29,174 nt of DNA, taken from contig JAAAJB010000452.1 of NCBI GenBank assembly GCA_016098155.1, positions 1 to 29,174 on the forward strand, read 5' to 3'. Both the position numbers and the translations under genes were made by a program. Each line of letters starts with the position of its first letter. The first letter of the stretch is position 1. Below, in pieces: positions 19,033 through 28,758 of the stretch. The notes under the pieces were generated by a model, which saw only the letters and a program-made list of their open reading frames with translations, searched no databases and had not been told where the DNA came from. The DNA is from Actinomortierella ambigua (taxonomy: Eukaryota; Mortierellomycota; Mortierellomycetes; Mortierellales; Mortierellaceae).

Positions 19033-20010
19033 ATGGACCTGATTTCGTCCTCTTTCACGTCCAACGATCGCGATTTCATGCTAGACGACCGGTTTTCTCA
19101 AGTATCTATGCCGCAGACCCAAAGACAGGATATCATCGGTGAGGAGGCAGCAGACGAATATGATGATCCACAGCAACAAATGTTGTCTCCACGGCTAAGG
19201 AATAAGCTGAGCAATATCAACCCCTTTCGATCCTCCATATCCACATCGAGCATCTCCGATGGAAGCAACGCCGTCCCGACACGGACCACCTCGCCACCAC
19301 CCCAGCTAGCAACCGCTACCACGGCCACTGCATCATCTTACGGACGACTGTACACAAATCCCTTTGAATCCCGCTCCCCCTCGCCGGCTCCGTCGACGTC
19401 CTCGCCTTCGATGAAGAAATCGATCCTGAAGAACAACCACCATGCACAGCACCGACCTCCACCAAACCCTTACGCCTACCACGCAAACTCTCCTTATACG
19501 TCGTCGTCGTCGTCAGTCTCACATCACCATCACCACGGTGGCAGCGACGCCATGCCACCGACACCTCTGCAGCCACCAGCATCGATTCCGACCCTTCAGC
19601 AGCAGGGCATGGGGGTGAAATCGAACGCGTCGTCGTACAACTCATCGTGGTACGACAACGAAGGATCGACGCAGGGTTCGCCGTCCGAGCGGCAAAAGTT
19701 TGGGGGCGCGAGGGGCGCAGCAGGCGATACGGCGTACAACCTGACACAGTCGGACATGACGTTGGAAGGGCTGACGGAGCGATGGCTGGCGTACCAGGCG
19801 GTGATGGCCAAATACTACCAGAACGTGCCGTTTTACCGGCGGTGGACGAGGTCCAAGTGGATGTTGATCCTGACGGTCATGATCATGATGGCGTACTCGA
19901 TCGCCGGTCTGGTTATCTCGGTGGGCTTTCTGACCAAACGTAAGTTTAGCGATTTTTTTTTAAAATACTTGTGCACAGCAAGTTTAAAGAATGCCCACTT
20001 TCTTTCCTTG

Positions 20011-20041
<31 letters not shown>

Positions 20042-21264
20042 TTTGAGTTCCGAGTTTTGAGTTGCTCCTATATGGACAGATCTAGAATCCTCGATCTGGA
20101 AAAACCTCGAGGAGAGAGAGAAAAGGGCTGCAGCTCCCTGACCATCAACGATTTCCTTTAATTACACGCACCCACCTTGTCGGGAGATCGTAAACCTTCT
20201 CCTATCCTTTGGATATCTGAGCCCGATTCGAATCTCCATCAGAGCAGTACAACCTGCACAGAAACTAACCATCTCCTTGCCCTCTCTTACTTATCACCTG
20301 ACATATAGGGATAGAGCACTCACTGCTTGTTCTAGAGTTCCACAGCAACCTCGTCTATCGTAAGCACCCGAGAAAAAGAGGATGGAGTCCTGAAAGGAAG
20401 AGGGTAGACTACAAGAGATGGGGAGGAGACTGTGGCCCTAAACCAATGGGAGAAAAAAAAGGCTCATCAGAGAAAGATCGCCATAGGCAACAGTTGCACA
20501 AACATGAGACAGAAGCTCTTTTGAATTTGGGACCAACTGGATCCAAATACTTTTTAGCAGGGAAAAAACCGCGCACGGAGGGGCTCACCTAACTCTTTTT
20601 TTTTTTCCTTTTATCTTTTTTTGGGGGGGGGGGATTATCGTAGTATGTCTTGCGGGATCCGCGCTTGGCATTGTGACAGGAATCATTGGCACCATTGGAA
20701 TCTGGCGGGAGAACCGCGTGTGGCTGTCCGTGTACAATCTGCTGCTGTGGATCGCGTTTGTCCTGTACACGGCGATCGGCTATGTGGCATTCTTACGAGC
20801 CAAGGATTTCCTCCGAACCAACGTTCAAAACGAGTGGCTTCACGAGTACACACGGCAACAGCGTCTCTTGGTCCAACACGAGGTAAAAAAACAAAACAAA
20901 ACAATAATACAGTGAAAGAAAGAAAGGAAGAGATAATGGCAAGAACGAAAAAGAAAGATGAAAAAGAGACTGAAATGGAACCAACTCTTTCCTCTAGTTG
21001 AAATGCTGCGGTTACTACGATGCGACCTCGGCAGCAGCCTACGACCTGCGCTGTTTTCCGGGAACGGTGTTGTTTGGATGTCAACACAAGTACAACATGT
21101 TTGAGAAGAACACGCTCAAGGACTTTTGGATGACAAGCTTCGCCTTGGTTCCCGTTGAACTCTTTGTCATGATAGCCGCCCTTCTCTGCTCCAATCATGT
21201 CGACAGTATGTGGCGGTCTGCTCGCCCAGGCTTGGTGAGCTTCAAGGAGAACAAAACCAAGTGA
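19033..21264 (+). CDS. Tetraspanin-like membrane protein (four exons)
   Basis: Exons are 19033-19939, 20309-20359, 20644-20882 and 20998-21264, giving 487 aa. About 275 N-terminal residues are polar and low complexity (Ser/Pro/Thr, a His run near 164-168), predicted cytoplasmic. Then come TM1 (about 276-299), a small loop supplied by the 51-nt exon (IEHSLLVLEFHSNLVY), TM2 (about 317-340), TM3 (about 346-368), a large loop starting with coiled, charged residues and containing the CCG motif at 402-404 plus C418 and C427, and TM4 (about 444-463). Four helices with a CCG-bearing second loop and two more cysteines is the tetraspanin signature. Tetraspanins organise membrane microdomains; fungal Pls1/Tsp proteins are linked to appressoria, polarity and mating. 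The ligand is unknown, and the long N-terminal extension is unusual. All junctions keep frame. Confidence 0.85.
19940..20308 (+). other. Tetraspanin intron 1 with CT microsatellite
   Basis: 369 nt, phase 1, GTAAGT donor and ACATATAG acceptor. It is over three times longer than the BMS1 introns and contains a (CT)14 run at 20011-20039. Reading through ends at a stop soon after the microsatellite. Confidence 0.75.
20360..20643 (+). other. Tetraspanin intron 2
   Basis: 284 nt, phase 1, GTAAGC donor and ATCGTAG acceptor. T and G homopolymer runs (20594-20634) sit just before the acceptor, so the local sequence is error-prone. Confidence 0.75.
20883..20997 (+). other. Tetraspanin intron 3
   Basis: 115 nt, phase 0, GTAAAA donor after VQHE and CTCTAG acceptor directly before LKCCGYYD. 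It therefore lies immediately upstream of the diagnostic CCG motif. Confidence 0.85.
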
Positions 21265-21584
21265 GAATAATGATATTATCGTCCTTGGTTTTTTTTTGTG
21301 TTATGACAACGGCTTTGACCACCCACTTAAAAAAAAAACAAGAAGAGATGTAGCAACAAACATGCTGAAGCATTTTTTTTTCACAGAGATGACCACACTT
21401 TATGTATGCGATTTGAGAAGAGACATTGTACAAACTCTATCAAATGTCATGAACAAGTAGTTGGAACAGTGCAAAATGTCTCCATACGGCCGATGAATGA
21501 TGTGTTATGTGTGTGTGTATGCGAACGCACCCAGTGCGAGGGGAACCATGACCACGCCGTCATTCTACGAAAGCCCACAACTAT
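21265..21584. other. Convergent 3' region of the tetraspanin and secreted-precursor genes
   Basis: 320 bp between stop codons facing each other. It is AT-rich with T and A runs (21290-21340, 21373-21384), and I see no gene. Both polyadenylation sites must be here. Confidence 0.5.
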
Positions 21585-23378
21585 TTAGTAATAGCCTCCT
21601 CCTCCATATCCTACAATCCCTCTTCCTGCAGAAGCGCCTCTGGCGCTCGAGGGGTCAAAGTCAGGCGGGAGCAGCGTGAGGTCTCCATCGGGCGTGGACA
21701 ACAGCGTGATATCGATGGGAACCGGGATCACCTTCATACCTTGGCCAGAGACGCCGCCCATGGCAGCAGCAGAAGGGCCAGCCAAGTTAGGACCCATACC
21801 AGGGACCTGGCGTTTCTGAAGACGGGTGAACGACGACGGCGACGACGACAATGAGCCACCATCGCTGGTAGACGAAACGACTCCCTCGGGCTGTGTGGCA
21901 ACTAGGTTCTGGATCAGCTGTGCGCGGACCATCGCGGCTTGCTGCTGTCGCTGGAGCGCCTGTTGCTGTTGCTGGAGGGACTGATGGTAGAGCTGCTGCT
22001 GGTATTGCTGCTGGATCTGCTGTTGTTGCATCTGCTGCTGTTGCTGCAGATGAAGGGCGTCCGTCTGAGCCTGAGGGTAGTAAGCGGTCGAGGTGGCGTA
22101 GGATGGGTACATCGCGACGGGCACGGACGATGACAAATCCGGCATGACCACGGAGCCAGTGCCAGAAGGAGCGGCCTCAGTTTCCAGGCGACGCTTGTAG
22201 TAGCCTTGACCTACTCCAGCTGGCTTCGGCCACCAGTTGGGTGGCAGGTTTCCTCCCAGCACAGGGTTCCAAGCAGGTGGAGAGGTGTGCGTCGTCTGCG
22301 TTGGGGGCGAGGTCGGGATTGGTCCAGAACGACTAAAGCCAGACGACCTGCGATAAACTGGAGGGGCAGCCATCGAGCCAATAGATCCAGGTTGCAGTGG
22401 CTGTGCGGGGACACCTTGTTGGACGCCGACAGCGTAGAGATTTCGTTTCAAGAGTGATGGACGCCGGTCACTTCCAGCGCCTGTCAGGCCACCGGCACCA
22501 CCGGCACCACCATCACCACCATGGCCCATGGCGGGGTCGTAATAGCCGTACGTCTTGCCGTTCGAGCATAGGACCACGCCCGGCTTTTGACGGTCGAGGT
22601 AACACGTCATCTCGGGATCGACGTTGCTGGGCGGACTGAACGGAGCACCGGAAGCACGCTTCACAGTGTCGGGGCCAGCAACCCCTTCGCCATCCACTTG
22701 AGAATGAGGCACATCTGCTCCTTTCTCCAGCGCTTCGCCCTCCGACTCCCCGAGGACATGGTCCTCATGGCGCTGGCCAGGGATAGAGGCAGCGACATCA
22801 ATACCTCCGTCGGCCTTTGCAGCGCGCTTGGTGGCGGGAGAATGATGGGCTGGTGAAGCTGAGGCGGCACCCGGACCATAGGGAACACCCATGGCCGTCG
22901 AGGTCGTCGACCCAGAGGACCACTGAACACCGGACAAGAGTGGCCAATAGTCGATGGGCCGCATGCGGAGTTTTTCGAATAAGAGCTGCTGCTGGAGTCG
23001 TTCGTGCGCGGGATTCGCAGCGGAAGCGTAGGATAGCACTTCGAGAGGCGAGGCAAGCTTGGGCAGAGGCGGGACCGGTTGGCCTGTTAGAGTGCTGCTG
23101 CTGCTGCTGCTACTACCACTATTATTACTAGTAGTAGTGGTAGACTGCTGCTGCTGGTGAGGAAAGTTTGGATCGGCTGTGTCTGCAAATGCTGACGCGG
23201 AAAGGGCGATCTCGGGTGAGACGAGGGATGAAGACGATACAGTCTTTTGATGGTCTGTCTCTTTGGTCGCCGAGTTTAGATCGGGCGCAGGCGTCGCGTG
23301 GGTTGAAGTGCCTGGGAAGGTGGCGAGCGCGATCGCGACGATCGACGCCAAGAGTGGGACTGGTTGAGCCAATCTCAT
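21585..23378 (-). CDS. Predicted secreted precursor with five Kex2-type Lys-Arg sites
   Basis: Single-exon 597-aa ORF with an ATG at 23378. The N-terminus MRLAQPVPLLASIVAIALAT is a typical signal peptide with probable cleavage after THA (residue 28). There are no other membrane segments. Lys-Arg pairs occur at 184-185, 240-241, 311-312, 395-396 and 522-523, with Arg-Arg at 305-306, 343-344 and 396-397; Kex2-type proteases cut after such sites in the Golgi. The fragment between 241 and 312 holds the only two cysteines (C259, C271), able to form one disulfide within CYLDRQKPGVVLC. Other parts are Pro/Ser/Gly-rich, with a polyQ region (about 445-480) and a GYGGGGYY end. No catalytic domain is recognised. 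It may be a cell-wall or secreted structural protein, or a polypeptide processed into several products; the five segments are not repeats of one another. A TATA-like tatttaa lies near 23628-23634 on the minus strand. Confidence 0.8.
   Translation of the reverse strand: MRLAQPVPLLASIVAIALATFPGTSTHATPAPDLNSATKETDHQKTVSSSSLVSPEIALSASAFADTADPNFPHQQQQSTTTTSNNSGSSSSSSSTLTGQPVPPLPKLASPLEVLSYASAANPAHERLQQQLLFEKLRMRPIDYWPLLSGVQWSSGSTTSTAMGVPYGPGAASASPAHHSPATKRAAKADGGIDVAASIPGQRHEDHVLGESEGEALEKGADVPHSQVDGEGVAGPDTVKRASGAPFSPPSNVDPEMTCYLDRQKPGVVLCSNGKTYGYYDPAMGHGGDGGAGGAGGLTGAGSDRRPSLLKRNLYAVGVQQGVPAQPLQPGSIGSMAAPPVYRRSSGFSRSGPIPTSPPTQTTHTSPPAWNPVLGGNLPPNWWPKPAGVGQGYYKRRLETEAAPSGTGSVVMPDLSSSVPVAMYPSYATSTAYYPQAQTDALHLQQQQQMQQQQIQQQYQQQLYHQSLQQQQQALQRQQQAAMVRAQLIQNLVATQPEGVVSSTSDGGSLSSSPSSFTRLQKRQVPGMGPNLAGPSAAAMGGVSGQGMKVIPVPIDITLLSTPDGDLTLLPPDFDPSSARGASAGRGIVGYGGGGYY
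21960..22050. repeat. Coding glutamine-rich tract
   Basis: Mixed CTG/TTG triplets on the plus strand read as interrupted polyglutamine (QQQQQMQQQQIQQQ-type) on the minus strand in the secreted precursor. It is less pure than the polyQ run of the GT2 gene. Confidence 0.8.
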
Positions 23379-25783
23379 GCTAAGTAGCGTTGTAAAAGAG
23401 TGAGAAATAAGAAAAATAGGCTTGAACAGGGTGCAGAGTGGTGTGGGTTAAAAACTAAAAAAGCTGGGGGGGGGGAAAAAGACACAAGGAGTGGTCTACT
23501 GGTGGATCGATATACCTGCGACGTGAGGGAGAGAACAGGCGACAAGAGAAGAGAGAGAAACGGTGATACCGACGGCAAAAGGGGACAGAGGATGGTCTTC
23601 AAGGAAAGGGCAGGAGCGAGAGGCATTAAATAGGGACACATATGGTACGATATATTGTCTACCTACATCAGTGGCACTGAGTACAAAAGGGATGTGATGC
23701 CGATATTGTGGCTTGCATACTGATAGAGCGTGCGTCGGTACATCCATCCATGTGATGCCATTACATGGATCGTGCGCGACTCAGGATACGTCTAGGCTTG
23801 TAGTCTTACCACCACAGCCCATTCCTTGCACACCTTTGTGCCAAGACAGCTTATTAGGCACATTCGCCTTTTTCTTGCGCACCCTCTTCTCTCTCTTCCT
23901 GCCCTGCTTAAGCTACAAAAAAAAAAACAGGGTGAGACCTTTCGAGCACATTCTGGCAGGGGAGAGAGAACAGGCTAGCCCTAGTTACCCCGACCAACAC
24001 TTGCATGCATATTTATACTGCAAACTTTGCAAGGTGATGAGCCAGCCCTTGGAACAGGCCATTGCGATATTTTTTTTGTGTGTGTGTGGATCACCAGAAA
24101 GCGTGAGGGGACCGGAAAAAGTAGGAAATACTTTCAGGTACATTGGGGCATACTGAGCTCGTACTTTTACTGTGCCTGCTGGGCAAAGGTTTACCAGTTG
24201 TATTCCGCTCTGCGCTTTGACAAACAGAATGTTTTATTCTTGCAGGAGGGGTGAGACGGTCCTTGCAGCAAAGAGAGAACAGGCGGAGGTGATCTTTCCC
24301 GCTGCTCACTCCCTCCAGCGTCCCCCACGTTGTCCTTGTTCTTTAAAAACCAACGCAAGCGGACGGAGTGAGACGTGTGTGCATCGAGCACTTGTGGTGC
24401 GTGTTTTCTGTCTGTCTGTCTCTTTCTCACTCTGACTCTCTCTCTCTCTCTCTCTCTCTACTATTTGTTTGCGTAGCATTCTCACATGCTGAGAGTGAAA
24501 CGAGAGAGGAGGGGGAGTACCGTTGTTTTCACAGCAGGTCTCAATTCTTCAGCATGGGGCGAAAGCTTGTTTCTGTTTATGTTTGAATCCAACTTGACTA
24601 GAGTTTGTGCTGTGCATTCTCGTTTACTCGAAATGGCAAAATCTGGGGAAAAAAAGGTCTGCACGGAGAGAGAGAGAGGCAGAGGGAGAGAGAGAGAATA
24701 TTTGGTGTGCTTGCCTCCTTTCCTCCCCCCCCCCCATTTCTCCTTCACAACGCACCCTCCCTCTCTCTTTCTCTCTTTCCCTCCCTTCGGTTCAGAATGG
24801 ACCCTGTTTGTCTCTCCTTCGCGCTACGTGGGAATTACCAGTTTTATTCTAATGTCTTCGAGTCCCTTCTGTCTTGTTTGGTTGAGCCGATGGCCGTAAA
24901 AGGGCGTTGAGTCGGAAATAATAGTGGGGGGTGGGTGGGTGGATCAATATCCACACAACAGCAAGGGCGATGCATCTGAAACCAGAAAGTCAAGAAGGAG
25001 GAAGGAGTGTGAAGATCATGAAGGGAAGTCGTCAGCTTGACTCCCACTTTTTGTTGACCCCACTTGCCCTCCACCCCTCTCCACAGGTCCCGCCCTTTTT
25101 TTTTGCACACTGCTTTGGGAGGGTTTGATTGGTGGGTAATGAGGAATTACCAATTGTACATCCCTCTTTTTTGTTTCTTTTGGGCGGTAGGGTTGTTTTG
25201 AACCCACGGATGCAGATGGAGCTGAGATTGGAAGCACACAGAGGCATTTTTTTTTTTTTTTTTTTTTAGAAAAGGGCACTTCCGTTATTCTTCTCACGCT
25301 CGGAGGAGGGAGGGGGGGGGAGAGACAACAAGTGGTTTCTGATGAACAAAGAGTGGGCGTGACACATGCTAATTCATCTCTTGTCGTTTGAGACTAACGG
25401 AGGGGTGCGGAGAGATTTCAACATTATGATGTAGCGCTTTGTTTGTCGTTGCAGTCGTTAATGAGGTGGTCTTACCCCGCATTCAACATTGTCTGCATGT
25501 TCGCATGGTTTTTTAGTGAACAAAAAACATAGTGTGTGTTTTTTATTTATTCAGGCAACAATCTGAATCATATTTTTAAATATACACGGTATGCAAAGGA
25601 CGATGGATGGTATTGAGTGGAGTGGAGGGGGGCTAAACCAGGAGATTTTTGTTGGAAAAGAAACAGCATGCAAGGTACAAAACAAGAAGGGACAAAGCGG
25701 AAAAGCGGGGTATAGTGAAGAGAAGAGAAGAGAAGAGAAGAGGAGACAAACAACGGGTTTCGGGCTGTCATGTTGTGCTTGCC
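23379..25783. other. 2.4-kb intergenic region with the secreted-precursor promoter
   Basis: The first 260 bp on the minus strand form a pyrimidine-rich leader and a TATA-like element for the secreted precursor. Beyond that are simple repeats: (TC)12 at 24436-24459, GA runs near 24667-24698, a C run (24726-24735), 21 T at 25247-25267, and a GAAGA pentanucleotide repeat (about 25718-25742). Open frames are short and follow these biases. No gene is supported. Confidence 0.5.
25247..25267. repeat. Poly-T run of 21
   Basis: Uninterrupted T run in intergenic DNA, followed by agaaaagg. There is no flanking target-site duplication or retroelement body that would mark it as the tail of an inserted cDNA. 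Confidence 0.85.
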
Positions 25784-26794
25784 TCAGAGCAAACGGAACA
25801 TGCGTCTGCCATCGACAGTCGCCAGCGAACCTGCGTGGTACAACTGGTCAATCTCGGCCTGCTTCTGCCAATGCTGACGATCGTCTTGCTCAAGCCCCAA
25901 GTCTGAGGCCTTTGTCACCACCGGCACTGCCGATTCAAACAGCGTCTGATTGGGGAAGAAGAACTCTTGTGATGCCCGACGCTGGTGCTGACTGGCCTGG
26001 CTGGGTGGGCGTTCAAACGATGCACTGCTGGTGCTGCGCTGGCTCGAGCCATCGGCACTAACATCACCGCTAACGGCGAGCTTCAGATCGGCTGCCCGAG
26101 TCACTGTTGGGACAGCAGACTCCAAGCGCTTTACACTTGGGAAGAAGTGATTCTGTAAGCGGCAGCGATGATGCTCACCATAGGAGATGCGATCGTGGTC
26201 AGCCAGCTTCAGGTCAGCCGCCCGAGTGAACGAGGGCACGGCCGACTCGAATGTGTCCACGCATGGGAAGAACTCGCGGGTGCGGCGCTGCTTGCGCGGC
26301 TTCTGCTGCTTCTGCTCAACGCTGAGCTTCAAGTCCGCGGCACGAGTGACCACGGGGGAAGCGGACTCGACCGTCTGCATGCTGGGGAAAAAGAACTGAC
26401 GGAGGCGATGACGCTGATGCTCAGCCCACGAGACCTGGTCGCTATCCTTGTCGACATTCAGGTCGGAAGCCCGAGTGAAAACAGGAGCCGCAGACTCGAC
26501 CGTTGGCATGTTGGGGAAGAAGAACTCGCGGGAGCGACGGCGGCGCTCGATCGCAATAGACTCCATGAACGAGTCGAAGCGGGGCGACGAGGCAGTGGAG
26601 GAGCAAGGGGAGGAGGGTTCGAGGGGAGGGGTCTGCATATCCTCTTCGTCGGCCGTCTGATTGAACGAGTTCAGATAGGCAAGGGCCTGCGCAGGGATCT
26701 GGATGGCGATGGGATGGACACCATGGCTGGCGGAGTGAGACTTGGTAGACTCGCCATGGGGGATGACCAAGGGGGCGGTAGCGAAGGCGGACAT
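25784..26794 (-). CDS. Protein with five FFFP/ESAxP/TRAxDL repeats, unknown function
   Basis: 336-aa single-exon ORF with an ATG at 26794 (MSAFATAPLVIPHGESTKSH). The frame is open upstream to 26914, but only from a TTG, so the hydrophobic stretch there is leader, not a signal peptide. After a Ser/Pro-rich N-terminus come five copies of a unit of about 42 aa starting near residues 89, 132, 173, 215 and 276: REFFFPNMPTVESAAPVFTR, RQFFFPSMQTVESASPVVTR, REFFPCVDTFESAVPSFTR, QNHFFPSVKRLESAVPTVTR and QEFFFPNQTLFESAVPVVTK, each then A(S/A)DL. A basic stretch (for example EHQRHRL, EHHRCRL, KPRKQRR) precedes most copies. The spacing is about 42 aa except before copy 5, where a Ser-rich insert makes it 61. 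No transmembrane segment or enzyme motif is seen. The repeats may be linear binding motifs, but I recognise no family. A TATA box (ctataaaaa) sits near 26974-26982 on the minus strand. Confidence 0.82.
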   Translation of the reverse strand: MSAFATAPLVIPHGESTKSHSASHGVHPIAIQIPAQALAYLNSFNQTADEEDMQTPPLEPSSPCSSTASSPRFDSFMESIAIERRRRSREFFFPNMPTVESAAPVFTRASDLNVDKDSDQVSWAEHQRHRLRQFFFPSMQTVESASPVVTRAADLKLSVEQKQQKPRKQRRTREFFPCVDTFESAVPSFTRAADLKLADHDRISYGEHHRCRLQNHFFPSVKRLESAVPTVTRAADLKLAVSGDVSADGSSQRSTSSASFERPPSQASQHQRRASQEFFFPNQTLFESAVPVVTKASDLGLEQDDRQHWQKQAEIDQLYHAGSLATVDGRRMFRLL

Positions 26795-27010
26795 GGCCAG
26801 AGTGGTTGTTCTTGGATGTGTTTTTGAGTGTGTGGGGAGTGTGTAGAGAGAAGAGAAGGAGATGTGTAGCAAAATGAGAGTGAACGAAATAAAGGAAGCC
26901 AAGGGCAGTAGCAATGAACGTAGAGAGGATTGAAAAAAAGGAGAAGTTCAGATTGGACGGAGAAAAAGGGCCGTTTTTATAGTCGTTTGCTTGCTTTCAA
27001 TACACAAAGT
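26795..27010 (-). promoter_or_regulatory. Promoter and leader of the FFFP-repeat gene
   Basis: On the minus strand ctataaaaa (about 26974-26982) lies about 180 bp before the ATG at 26794. Between them is a C/T-rich leader ending aacaaccactctggcc directly before the ATG. This is the clearest TATA-and-leader arrangement in the window. Confidence 0.6.
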
Positions 27011-28726
27011 TTTTTGAGGGGGGAACGGGGTGGCTGACTTTTTTGTTCTTTTTCAGTGAGCTGGTGTGAGTATGTGTGTATGTGTTTGTGTGTTATGTGG
27101 GGAGGATGTTTGAACTCTGAAATCGGGGTGGATACTCACTCTCGCATATCCCTTTCTACAACAGCAGGAGAAATGGCCGTTCCATCCCAACGCCGAGCAA
27201 GAGGTACCCTCACCATCTTGCTCTTGCACAGCCAGGGCCCCATAAAAGATCAACACCCCCCCTCTCTCTCATCATGCTCTGTCTGCCTGTCTTGAAGCAC
27301 AACAGACACACACAAACACAAAGCATGCAAGCATATTTGCGCTACACACGCATCTCTCTTTCCCTCTCTCTCTCTCTCTCTCTCTCTCTTTATCTCGTTA
27401 TCTTGTCGCTTACCCCCTCCTCCTCCTCCTCTCTCACTCGCTCCTCCCCCCCCCTTCCCTCCATATCACCTACCTCGCGCTCTTCGCTTTTTGTGCACCC
27501 AACAATGATCTCATTGTCTATTACCAGCTTTTTTTTTCTTTTATTTTGTGTGCATGGGCTATGAGCTGGGCCCACGATGGTTCATCGTTATGTGGTGTTC
27601 CTCTTTTAGTTGCTCGCTTCTTCCCTTGGTCAGAAGGTTCTGCGCCACCAACGTGGAGAAACGAATGGGCGGGTAGAAGTGGTTTGAAATTCAATACATG
27701 AATGATGACTAGAGTCACACACAGAACACTTTCGGATTCTTTCACCTTCTTTTCTGCTGCATGGTTGCTACACGCGGTGAATGTCGCACATGACCTTCCA
27801 TGCTAACAGGGTCCCCCCCTCCCAAGTGCCTTCTCCTCCAATTGTGTGTTACTGTGTTCACGACGTGCTTGTTGATCTCCTGTCTTTTTCTGCTTCTCTG
27901 CTTGGAACTAAAACATCACACAATGCTCGTCATGCACCCTCTCGCAGATAGATAGACTAGATGGGCCATGCCATGCTGCTCTCCCCTCGCCCCCCCCCCA
28001 GAATGGGGTTTGGCTTACTGCAAGCACCCCTGTCCCCACCCCTGTCCTTCCTCTCTCTCCCTCCCTCACATTCCACCCTTAGCAACTCTTCCTCAATGCC
28101 AGGCACATTGTGACAGGAGTGACCTTCTCCCAAACATACACATACACACACTCTCACTCTACCTGTCTCTTTAGTATCTTTCTCTTTCTCTCCCTCCCAT
28201 GTTTACTTCTTGTTCTTACCAAAGAGCCATGAACAACGTGTTTCGGGTTTCAACCTCCTTGTTCTCTCCCATTTCTGCCTTTTGGGTCTCCAGATTGGAA
28301 TCCACAGCCTCCTCGAGATACACAGCACACTCAGGGCGGATACTTCATTCTTTCTTCTCTTGATCTCTTCCCTCTCTCTATCGCCCCCCGATAGAGAGGG
28401 CACAGCCCAGTTACACATCAAGACTATGCTTGTCACGAGAAGTTGGAGAGAGAGAGAGATGAGAGAGATGAGAGGGAGTCTTGGTTGCTGCTGTAGTAAG
28501 CAGTCTTGAACTTCAAAAAAAGAAAAAGAAAAAGGGCAGTGAGGAACAAGAGTAGAGCAACGAGACATGTGAGAGCTGAGTGAGGCGCGAGCTATGAAAT
28601 GAGATCTTAAGCTTATCTCAACTGTAGGGGGATCGAGTTTAGAAAGGAGGAAAGGCGAGGGAGCATGGCCTTCATGACCTTTGGCTCTCCCCTTCCTCGC
28701 CGCCACAACAACTCTATCATACTAGT

Positions 28727-28758
<32 letters not shown>

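Noticed and set aside
20200..20270. tRNA T-arm-like gattcgaatc in tetraspanin intron 1
   Set aside because: The flanking bases do not form the T stem and no acceptor or anticodon stem can be drawn.
25247..25267. Poly-T run as the tail of a retroposed element
   Set aside because: No adjacent retroelement sequence, target-site duplication or parent-gene similarity is seen.
26795..26914. Signal peptide at the N-terminus of the FFFP-repeat protein
   Set aside because: The hydrophobic stretch would start from TTG, not ATG, and lies in a CT-rich leader downstream of the TATA box. The first ATG is at 26794.
28203..28706. 167-codon minus-strand ORF
   Set aside because: Composition follows the CT/GA-rich DNA, there is no domain, and no promoter-like layout ahead of it.
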